Below are positions 23,485 through 30,522 of a stretch of DNA of 30,522 nt, piece by piece. Every line of letters starts with the position of its first letter. Position 1 is the first letter of the stretch. A model generated the notes under the pieces. The model ran no database searches. It was not told the origin of the DNA and saw only the letters and a program-made list of their open reading frames with translations. Origin of the DNA: Bacteroidota bacterium (lineage in GTDB: Bacteria; Bacteroidota; Bacteroidia; B-17B0; Aurantibacillaceae); contig JADJFB010000038.1 of NCBI GenBank assembly GCA_016708845.1, positions 1 to 30,522 of the forward strand, in the 5' to 3' direction. The translations under genes and the position numbers were made by a program.

Positions 23485-23629
23485 TTTTTTTAGTGAGGAA
23501 AATATCTCTCCCACCCTTCCTAATAGCGACTGTTTTGTATCTTGTCTCCCAATGGTGCTCAAACGCTACCGACTTTCCTTCTTTGTGAATTAGATCCTGC
23601 TTTCTTTGTCTACCAAAAATAAAGTTCAA
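23474..23629 (-). CDS. Possible 51-residue minus-strand ORF (uncertain)
   Basis: Starting from a TTG at 23629, an open frame reads through KQDLIHKEGKSVAFEHHWET and on to RDIFLTKKITV. It overlaps the end of the T9SS gene by 11 bases. The block 23510-23620 is richer in G+C than its surroundings and has a coding-like amino acid mix, but there is no standard ATG and the frame is short. It may instead be part of a dispersed intergenic repeat or a relict. The rest of the 327-base gap 23485-23811 shows only the inverted repeat copy described separately. Confidence 0.2.
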   Translation of the reverse strand: MNFIFGRQRKQDLIHKEGKSVAFEHHWETRYKTVAIRKGGRDIFLTKKITV

Positions 23630-23750
23630 GCAGTGTCGAACATTTTAAGTTAGTAATTTTCTTTATTAATGAACAGTTTAACAGAGCAACGGAGGAGGGA
23701 TTATACCTTTTTTATGTGCATATAGCAAGGATATTAAAAAAATTCACTAT

Positions 23751-23786
23751 TACTGAATGAAAAACTACGATACATCTTAGTTTTTA
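23751..23786 (-). repeat. Right copy of the inverted repeat flanking the T9SS cargo gene
   Basis: Read on the minus strand it matches the 22082 copy: exact core AGTTTTTCATTCAG, about 29 of 36 bases overall. It contains its own hairpin AAAAACTA / TAGTTTTT (23760-23767, 23778-23785). It lies just before the start of the oxidoreductase gene. Confidence 0.55.
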
Positions 23787-23806
23787 CAAATTCCCAATCT
23801 TTTTAA

Positions 23807-23814
23807 TATATTTG
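23807..23814 (+). promoter_or_regulatory. -7 element at the oxidoreductase start
   Basis: TATATTTG matches TAnnTTTG and ends 4 bases before the GTG at 23818. As for the antitoxin gene, the transcript would be nearly leaderless if the GTG is the true start. Confidence 0.4.
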
Positions 23815-23817
23815 AGT

Positions 23818-25369
23818 GTGCAACAAAAACCAACCATTAATATTATAGGAGCAGGTATTTTGGGCTTATGTGCTGGAAGTTATTTGCAAATGAATGGTTT
23901 TGAAACACAAATTTTCGAAAAACATTCTATTCCTGGTGGTTTATGCACTAGTTGGCAAAATGGAGAATACACCATTGATGGCTCCATCCACTGGATTTTA
24001 GGCTCTAACGAAGGCAGTGGTTTTAACAAAATGTGGTCGGAATTGATTGATATGAAAAAAGTACCTTTTCATAATCATGATATTCGTTTGCATATTGATT
24101 TAAAAAATAATGCACTGATAAATACGGCAACAAAACCTTTAAACTTTACACCAACCTCGATAAGCTTAGAGATTATATGCTCGACTTATCTCCTGAAGAC
24201 AGCAAAGTAATCCACGAAAGTCATACAAGATATTAAGAAACTTGCAGTTCGAATTGCCTCCTGTGATGTATAAGTTACCATTAATTCCTTCTATCATCAG
24301 AAGCATAAAATGGCTAAGTACTTAAAGTTTTAGTATACGTTACCAAACAAAAAAAGATTAGCAATTTTGATATCGCTAAAAAATTTAAGAGTCCGTTTTT
24401 AAAAGAAAGCTTCGAATTATTATTTGATGGCGAAGAAGTAAAAATGATGGTGCTTAATTTTCCGATGGCATTTTTTGATAAGCAATGTGCTGGCTATCCT
24501 ATTGGTGGCTCATTAAGCTGGGCGCAACGCATAGCAGATAATTATATTGCCATGGGTGGAAAAATACATTATAATACGCCTGTTAAAAAAATATTAGTAG
24601 AAAATAATGAGGCAAAAGCATTAGTTCGTAATGATGTCATTCACAAAAGTGATATGGTATTATCAACTGCCGATTGGTACAAATCGGTTTTTGAATATTT
24701 AGAGGGGAAATATGTGGATGATACTATTTTAAAATTGCGCGACGGAAAAATATTAGATGTTTATTATTCTATTTTGTTAGTGTCCTTGAATTAAAAAAAT
24801 CTTACAAAGATTATCCACATTTTCGCGTTTCCCAACTGAAGTAAAACTCGTTTCGCCTTGCGGAAAATCGTGGGATCGTTTAGAAGCACATTTTATAACT
24901 ACGACCCTACTCTTGCTCCCGAAGGAAAAACCGTGATGGCTTGTAGTTTTTACACAACCAACGGACAATATTGGATTGACTTACGTAAAAACGACCGACC
25001 AAAATACCGCGCCGAAAAAAAGAAATTTACCGATGCTTTAGTTGAATTACTAAACGTAAAATTCCCGGGGATTAAAGATGAAATTGAAGTGATTGATTTT
25101 GCAACGCCAGCTACTGTATTGCGCTACACCAACAATTGGCAAGGTAGCGCCCAAGGTTGGTTGCCTGGAAAAGATATGGTTGCTTCATCTCCTGTAAAAT
25201 TTACACTCCCAAACTTAAAAAACTACTATTATGCGAGCCATTGGGGAGAGCTGGTGGCGGCATTCCTATCTCTTTAATTCAAGCACGCGATGTAGCGAAT
25301 TTAATTTGCAAGAAAACAACATGGAGTTTGATCCACAAAGGAAAGCATTCTAATTGGGGCTTGAAGTAA
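23818..25369 (+). pseudogene. Retinol-saturase/phytoene-desaturase-like FAD oxidoreductase, many frameshifts
   Basis: Reading the frames together gives about 510 residues of one flavoprotein. The N-terminus has the dinucleotide-binding motif IIGAGILGLCAGSYL, then FEKHSIPGGLCTSW and GSIHWILG. Later parts are found in other frames: DKLRDYMLDLSPEDSK, ELPPVMYKLPLIPS, CAGYPIGGSLSWAQRIADNY with MVLSTADWYKSV, CGKSWDRLEAHFYNYDPTL, and the C-terminal IPISLIQARDVANLICKKT to a stop at 25367-25369. At least seven changes of frame occur, clustered at 24150-24330 and 24780-24900 and near 25245. The family (CrtI/retinol saturase-like) oxidises or reduces polyene or other hydrophobic substrates; the substrate is unknown. 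A TTG at 23812 is also in frame. It is either decayed or badly sequenced. Confidence 0.7.
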
Positions 25370-25404
25370 TATGCTCAACTAAGCTCGACTTTAATTTTTA
25401 TTTT

Positions 25405-25577
25405 TTAACCACATAGAAGCATAGAATATTGTTTAACTGAGTATGGGATAGAGAAGCTTTGCTTCTTTCACAATATACTATGTTTAAAAACTAGTTTTCT
25501 ATCTCCACCTATTACAATTATAGACCTATGTGTCTATGCGCCTTCGCTGAAGCTTTAGCGAAAGAGTTGTGGTTTAA
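25405..25577. repeat. Dispersed intergenic repeat with CACATAG inverted ends (copy 2)
   Basis: The left end TTAACCACATAGAAGCATAG pairs with right-hand segments CTATGTGTCTATG (about 25526-25538) and TGTGGTTTAA (near 25568). CATAGAATATTG (25420-25431) and CAATATACTATG (25471-25482) are inverted with 11 of 12 matches around a GAAGC-TTT-GCTTC hairpin (25453-25465), the counterpart of GAAGC-TAT-GCTTC in copy 1. A third hairpin is TTCGCT / AGCGAA (25543-25562). It fills the gap between two convergent genes; no ORF is inside. Confidence 0.6.
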
Positions 25578-25596
25578 TTATTTTCTTCTTGACTAC

Positions 25597-26612
25597 CTAC
25601 AAGTCACTATAGTTTTTCACTCCTTTTACAAAATGAGCAAACACAATATTTTCGGTATACACACCTGTCGTCGCATCTTTAAATTCACCCATTAATCGCA
25701 TCTCATCCCTTTTCTTTAAAGTAGAAGGCAAATGGGCATAAAACGAAAAGTGAGCTTTTATAACCGCAATAAAATGTGAACCGTGACCTTCAGCTAAAAA
25801 CTTAAAAGCAGCTACTCCATCTAAAATCATTCGGTAAATGATTTTGAAAAATAAAAAACGTGGCGAGGCATTTTTAGTAAGCGTTATTAAATTGTTTCGG
25901 AAATTTAAAAATGTTTTACGTGGACTTAATTTATTTAAAGTACCTCCACCTACATGGTAAACATGGGATTTTGGCTCTACATAAATTTGATATCCAATAT
26001 TTTTCATTCGCCAACACACATCAATTTCTTCCATGTGTGCAAAATAATCATCATCAAAACCACCTACTTTCCAAAAAGCTTCGGCTCTCACAAACATACA
26101 AGCACCTGTTGCCCAAAACACCTCTGTGGGATTATTGTACTGTCCTTTGTCTTCTTCTAAGGAATTAAATATTCTTCCTCTACAAAACGGATAACCATAT
26201 TTATCCATAAAACCTCCTGCAGCACCAGCGTATTCAAACGTTGATTTGTGATTATAATCTAAAATCTTTGGTTGACAAGCTGCTATTTGTTTGTTTGAAT
26301 CCATTAAATCAATAATAGGTTCAATCCACTTTTTCAGTAACCTCCACATCCAAATTCAGTAACATAATACTCCGCCTCCACTTGTTTTAAAGGCTAAATT
26401 ATAGCCAGTAGAAAATCCATCATTACTTGGGTTAATAATAATTCTTACATCTGGAAAATGCTGTCTTAAAGAAACACTATCATCCGACGATTGATTATCT
26501 GCAACAATAATTTGAGCATTGGAAGAATACTTGATAACGATCGGAGAAACTTTTCTAAAAAAGATTTACCATTCCAATTTAAAATAACAACCGCTACCTT
26601 TTTACTCAACAT
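25597..26612 (-). pseudogene. Family 2 glycosyltransferase, frameshifted
   Basis: On the minus strand from ATG 26612 the protein begins MLSKKVAVVILNWNGKSFLEKFL, continues after a shift near 26540 with VIKYSSNAQIIVADNQSSDDSV and FPDVRIIINPSNDGFSTGYN, and after two more shifts near 26340-26390 with the clean remainder KWIEPIIDLMDSNKQIAACQPKI, ATGACMFVRAEAFWKVGGFDDDYFAHMEEIDVCWRMK to the stop at 25597. The ILNWNG start, the ADNQSSDDS region and the EEIDVCWR motif are typical of rhamnosyl/galactosyl-type GT2 enzymes that build surface polysaccharides. About 335 residues in total, a normal size. It starts 3 bases after the GWxTD gene ends, so the two form an operon. At least three lesions. Confidence 0.75.
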
Positions 26613-26615
26613 AAA

Positions 26616-28083
26616 TTAGCGAGGATTATTAAAGTTATCGTCGATATTACTGCCATAAGTCTTGGTAGGTGCTGTATCATCTACATTACCCGACTGCTGC
26701 ATTCTATTTACTAATTTAAATCTCCAACGTTCATCAAATATTTCACCTTTTACTTCACTGTGAATGAGTTTATAGCACTCATCAGCGATGGCAAAATTAG
26801 CAAAGATGAATTTTTTGTTCGAGAAAAATCGTTTTGTTGCCTTATCATAAATTCTATTGTATTGCCAAATTTCATAAGGATAAGTGTTAGGTTCGCTTGC
26901 TATTTGACTCCGTTGATCGGGCTTACCGTATTGTAAATACACTCGTCCTCTATCTGTATAATACCCTTTTTTTTTCCACATTTTTAATAAGGCATTAGCT
27001 TCCAAAACTTCTTTGTAATAGCTAATCCAAATTTTAAGAGGGTCTATTGTATCACCAGATTGTTGTTTCCAATAACCAACTAAATAACTGCATAATACTT
27101 GGATCTTTTCGAGCCACTTGAGTTTGTTGCCACTCACGATCTTTTGCTGATGATATAGGCCATAAGCATTCTACAAACTGCTTTAAAGAATCGGTACTTT
27201 GAAAATTATTAAAAAACTCTTCGATGGTTTTTATATTTCCCGTTACACTCTCCACAATTGGTGCAGCATCACTTTGACGTTGGAAAAACCATTTTTGTGC
27301 CTGCACTATGTTTGAAGAGTCTTTACTTCAATCACAAATTATAATTTCCTGTAGGAAGTTGACTAATATCAAAGTGTGCTAACAATGGATTGACCTTAGC
27401 TGAAAATTGTTTTGAAAACCACTTAAACCCATTAATTTTTGTAAGTTCTCACTATTTTCAACATAGTAAGCGTAAACAAATTTAGTGTTAGGTCAAAGAT
27501 AACTGTATCTAAATTATAGCTTTCAGCATAAAATTTAAGGGCGTTTTGTGTTTTAGGAAAATAATTGATGTTGTATGGAATCAAATCATAGCCATTTTTA
27601 TTTAAAACAGAGGGCGTAGATGATTTCGTAAAGGATTCTAAAATTTGAAAATCAGAATTGTATACTTTTTTTTCTCTTTTAAAAGAACATTTATTTTTCG
27701 GAATGAGTTGTTTTTTTATCAGGAGTTAGAGTTATCAGTAACCACTAACTCAAGTGTATATTTTCCATTTTCTAAGGAAAAACGCTGGCTATCAATAAAA
27801 GAAGGTAAACGCAAAGTGTCTGCGGTTTTAGGACTTAACACATTGTAATTAGAAGCTTTAACAATTTCGGTTCCTTTTAAAATTTTCCACAAGAAACGTT
27901 AATGTACCTTGATAACTGCCATCAACTGGCTTAAATTTAACACTTTTCCAGCAATAGTTAAATAAGTTTCAAGGTAAGGCTTAGAATTACCAGTGCTAAA
28001 GATGCCATAATTGAAATAAACCGTAATATTTGCAAAAACAGTACTACAAATCCAAATAAAAAAAATAATCAAAAGTGTCGCAT
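26616..28083 (-). pseudogene. GWxTD domain protein, many frameshifts
   Basis: Pieces in different minus-strand frames assemble to about 480 residues from ATG 28083: a signal-like start (MRHF, then LLIIFFIWICSTVFA after a shift), NITVYFNYGIFSTGNSKPYLETYLTIAGK, a DSQRFSL-like IDSQRFSLENGKYTLELV, GYDLIPYNINYFPKTQNALKFYAE, VQAQKWFFQRQSD, and the intact end with the GWxTD motif GYYTDRGRVYLQYGKPDQ and PYEIWQYN. GWxTD proteins are exported Bacteroidota proteins of unknown role, and the order of phrases matches the long family form. At least eight frame changes occur between 27050 and 28080, so no uninterrupted product is possible as sequenced. The tRNA-Ser gene lies 108 bases upstream on the other strand. 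Confidence 0.7.
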
Positions 28084-28173
28084 GGTGTTGATTTACAAAT
28101 TATTGGGGATGTAAATTTCTATAAAGTTACGGATAAAATATTTTAAAAAATTAGTTGTAAAATAAAAAAAGAT

Positions 28174-28181
28174 TAATTTTG
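28174..28181 (+). promoter_or_regulatory. -7 element of the tRNA-Ser gene
   Basis: TAATTTTG matches TAnnTTTG and lies 10 bases before the mature tRNA. A GTTG at 28154-28157 could serve as a weak -33 element, with spacing shorter than usual. Confidence 0.45.
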
Positions 28182-28191
28182 CCTTCCCACT

Positions 28192-28277
28192 GGAGAAATG
28201 GCAGAGTGGTCGATTGCGGCAGTCTTGAAAACTGTTGAACCGTGAGGTTCTGGGGTTCGAATCCTATTTCTCCGCCA
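28192..28277 (+). tRNA. tRNA-Ser (anticodon UGA)
   Basis: An 86-base gene including encoded CCA. The acceptor stem GGAGAAA / TTTCTCC is perfect, followed by discriminator G28274 and CCA (28275-28277). The anticodon arm CAGTCTTGAAAACTG presents TGA. A long variable arm (about AACCGTGAGGTT) is typical of class II tRNA-Ser, and the T arm has GGTTCGAATCC. It reads UCA-type serine codons. An integrase gene lies 266 bases downstream, which suggests that the tRNA 3' end is the attachment site of an integrated element. Confidence 0.95.
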
Positions 28278-28306
28278 AGTGCAAACGTAAAAGTTAAAAT
28301 AGCTTT

Positions 28307-28341
28307 AAATCCTTTAAAGTATTGACATAAAGGATTTTTGT
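28307..28341 (+). terminator. Terminator after tRNA-Ser
   Basis: AAATCCTTTA (28307-28316) pairs with TAAAGGATTT (28328-28337) around an 11-base loop, followed by TTG TTT. It lies 30 bases after the tRNA. Confidence 0.7.
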
Positions 28342-28387
28342 TTAGCGACCACGTTAAAGCATATCCAAACACATATTACAGTTACCT

Positions 28388-28433
28388 AAAAGTTACCCTA
28401 CTCCCTTTTTTTTAGATTTAGGGTAACTTTTTT
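28388..28433. repeat. Inverted repeat (hairpin) with GTTACCC arms upstream of the integrase
   Basis: AAAAGTTACCCTA (28388-28400) and TAGGGTAACTTTT (28419-28431) form a perfect 13-base inverted repeat around an 18-base pyrimidine-rich loop, followed by T residues. It could be a terminator or an integrase/excisionase binding site; further GTTAC copies lie at 28381 and, inverted, at 28471 and 28483. Confidence 0.6.
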
Positions 28434-28542
28434 TTCTATGAATCCTCTATTGATAAGGGTTCGAAAAAGAGTAACAAAGAGAGTAACACTTCTACTTACT
28501 TTTATTAGTTGATTATTGCATCAAAAATTTAGCAATAAAAAT

Positions 28543-29825
28543 ATGAAACAACAACTAAATCTTGCCTTTTATGTAAAAAAGGCGAAACAGAAAAAGGCGG
28601 TCTATCGCCTATTTACGTGAGAATTAACCTAGAGGGCACTCAAACAACCTTTCAACAGGTTTTAGTACTGATAGTAAAAAATGGACAGAGTCAAAATCAG
28701 CTAAAACTAGCAGAGAAATCCAGAAGATGTAATTTTGGGGAAAACTCAAAGACAATAAAGACAAGCTTCATGAAAAGTTGAAATTAATGATTGAAATTGG
28801 ACTGGTCATTAATGCAAAAAATTAAAGGATGTGTATTTTGGTAAAACCTCCTTAACCGAAACCAATTCAAAATCATGGTTGGAGGCTTTTGATTATCATA
28901 ACGTCCTTTTAAGGAAAGGTAAAAATTGGCGAGGAAGAACGGATGGAAGTTTAGTGAAATATAATACCACACGTAATCATCTAGCAGATTTTTTAAGTAA
29001 AATACAATGTCGATGATATACTTTTAAAAAACTTACAATATGAAGTGTTGGAACGTTTTGAATTGTACCTTAAAAATGAAAAAAAGATTGGGCATAATAC
29101 AGCAATTAAATATATTCAAGCAGCTAGAAAAATAATCAATATAGCAGTTCATAAATATTATTGGCTTGATAAAGACCCTTTCTCTCAATTTGAAGGAAAA
29201 TTGAAGGAGGTTGAGACAGTTTATTTAGATGAAGGCGAGTTAACTCGCTTGGAAAATAAAGTATTTGAATCTGAACGACTAAATATAGTGAGAGATTTAT
29301 TTGTGTTTACTTGTTACACCAGTTACTCGCATTGTGATATTGATAATTTAACTAAAGACAGTATCGTAAAACATTTTGATGGTCAATTTTGGATAATGAC
29401 TAGCCGACAAAAAACTGATATAGAAAGTAATGTTATGTTAATGCCACAAGCTTTATCAATTATAGAAAAATACAAAATCATCCGTTGTGTGTTTTAAAGG
29501 TTCATTACTTCCTATAAAAGCAATCAGAAGGTAAATGAGTACTTAAAGGAGATTGCAACTTTATGTGGTATAAATAAAAATTTACATCATTATGTGGCTA
29601 GACACACTTTTGCAACCACGGTAATGCTTGCAAACGGAGTTCCTATGGAGACTGTATCCAAAATGATGGGACATAAACGTATAGCGCAAACTCAACATTT
29701 GCTAAGCTGATAAACAGGAAATAAGTGATGATTTATTAGCATTAAAACGAAAGCTAGAAGAAAAATTAAAACGAAAAAATGACAAGAATGACATGGACGA
29801 TAAATCAAGTGAAATTGCATGTTAA
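28543..29825 (+). pseudogene. Site-specific integrase (tyrosine recombinase), frameshifted
   Basis: Pieces in several frames assemble to about 420 residues. The start MKQQLNLAFYVKKAK has the arm-binding domain form of Bacteroidota element integrases; then (after shifts) EGTQTTFSTGF, KKLKDVYFGKTSLTE..., a SAM-like domain VLERFELYLKNEKKIGHNTAIKYIQ, and a catalytic domain RDLFVFTCYTSYSHCDIDNLTKDSI, IMTSRQKTDIESNVMLMPQAL, HHYVARHTFATTVMLANGVPMETVSKMMGHK, with His-x-x-Arg (HYVAR) and the terminal Tyr (TQHY/AK). The first catalytic Arg position reads TSYSHCD, as in the TGL(A/S)..D variants of the group. At least seven lesions, mostly at 28590-28830, near 29010, 29490 and 29700. A downstream terminator at 29827 is intact. 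Confidence 0.72.
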
Positions 29826-29826
29826 C

Positions 29827-29848
29827 AAAGGGCCCTAGGGCTCTTTTT
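29827..29848 (+). terminator. Terminator after the integrase gene
   Basis: AAAGGGCCC / GGGCTCTTT form a compact stem (one G-T pair) starting two bases after the integrase stop, followed by TTTT. Confidence 0.7.
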
Positions 29849-29901
29849 ACTTTTCAAGAAACTAAATTGACTTTCATCGTAAAATACTATAAAAGGACAA
29901 A

Positions 29902-30522
29902 TATGAATTTTGAAAGAAAAAACAACTACTAGATTTTTTAAAGTACCGATGATTGGGCTCCTGCCTTAAATCAGAAATATAAAAACTTTAACCCTAAAGA
30001 TGATTTTTTCGCTTTCCAAGAAAAACTAAATTCTGTATTTATGGAATTTAAGGAAGAATTTCAAGTTAATGAACTACTTGAAAATTCAAACATCTATATT
30101 TCCAGACCGAGTTTATGGATTTAAACACTTGTATTAATTCCCTAAACAGCTATTTGGAAAATGAAATGAATTTCTATTCAAACTCAGGATTCAGAATGAT
30201 ATAACAGTAATAGAAGCAGATTGGACTAATTAAGAAAATGAGAAATACGAACTTTCATTTGTTGAATCTATGATTAAAAAACAAATAGATTTGGCGAGTG
30301 ATGTTATAGATTACGTAAATACAAATAATATAAGTGTTACTTCAAGAGCATTAGAAACACCAAAATTATGGCGAAGTAACTACAAATCAAAAAGCGCTCT
30401 GCCTTATCCAAAGCCAGTTTTAAAGGAAAAAAAATAGATTTAATTATGATGTATTTGTCTTACCAATCTGCTAGAATAATTGAATTAGACTAGAAGAGAT
30501 TTAGAATTATTTTTGGAACATA
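29902..30522 (+). pseudogene. Degenerate gene of unknown function, incomplete at the window end
   Basis: Beginning with ATG 29902 (MNFERKNNY, then TAG where DFLK-type sequence follows), coding-like segments appear in shifting frames: DDWAPALNQKYKNFNPKDDFF, then AFQEKLNSVFMEFKEEFQVNE, FKHLYFQTEFMDLNTCINSL, NDITVIEADWTN (then TAA), KYELSFVESMIKKQIDLASD, LIMMYLSYQSARIIELD, then TAG at 30491. The segments share one amino acid style and order, so they likely form one protein of about 200 residues. At least six lesions are present. It follows the integrase directly, so it is probably cargo of the same element. I do not recognise the family. Confidence 0.4.

Noticed and set aside
23818..25369. Split of the oxidoreductase into several small separate genes
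   Set aside because: The pieces follow one family in order from the N-terminal nucleotide-binding motif to the C-terminal region, so they are one broken gene.
25911..26168. Plus-strand open frames over the glycosyltransferase
   Set aside because: They are antisense shadows of the conserved minus-strand GT2 catalytic region.

Overview
The window looks like chromosomal DNA of a low-GC member of the Bacteroidota, probably near the Flavobacteriia. The evidence is a T9SS C-terminal sorting domain, an Omp28 lipoprotein, a DUF6029 outer-membrane protein, a GWxTD protein, a GldM-C-like domain, several TAnnTTTG -7 promoter motifs, and almost no Shine-Dalgarno sequences.

Layout. 1-8.7 kb: end of an OstA-like gene, fabG, a vWA-type membrane protein, a TlpA-like thioredoxin, a DUF6029 porin-like protein, Omp28, hisS and a secreted protein. 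8.75-15.7 kb: a phenylacetate degradation locus, with paaE divergent from paaA-paaB-paaC, then a GldM-C-like secreted protein, a 35-aa membrane peptide, paaD, a HisKA_2 sensor kinase and paaG. 15.8-19.2 kb: a long MORN-type repeat protein, a lipoprotein, a gamma-carbonic-anhydrase-like protein and a small lipoprotein on the minus strand. 19.2-20.9 kb: rpsU, a XerC/D recombinase and hpf. 20.9-23.8 kb: accessory DNA with an AbiEii-type nucleotidyltransferase, an HTH/DUF6922-like antitoxin, and a T9SS cargo gene between inverted repeats. 23.8-28.1 kb: a retinol-saturase/CrtI-like oxidoreductase, a family 2 glycosyltransferase and a GWxTD protein, all heavily frameshifted. 28.2-30.5 kb: tRNA-Ser(UGA) followed by a frameshifted integrase and a degenerate gene, the left end of an apparent integrated element.

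The strongest overall signal is the number of single-base lesions. They hit conserved genes (hisS, paaD, DUF6029, the sensor kinase, OstA) and become very dense after about 23.8 kb. A broken hisS would be lethal unless a second copy exists, and several breaks fall in short homopolymers, so uncorrected sequencing errors are the simplest explanation for many. Real decay of the accessory right-hand part cannot be excluded. Genes that read cleanly apart from one or two shifts are called CDS; those with many lesions are called pseudogene.

How the genes work together: PaaABC(D)E would convert phenylacetyl-CoA to its ring epoxide and PaaG would isomerise that to the oxepin. The ring-opening and beta-oxidation enzymes are not in this window.
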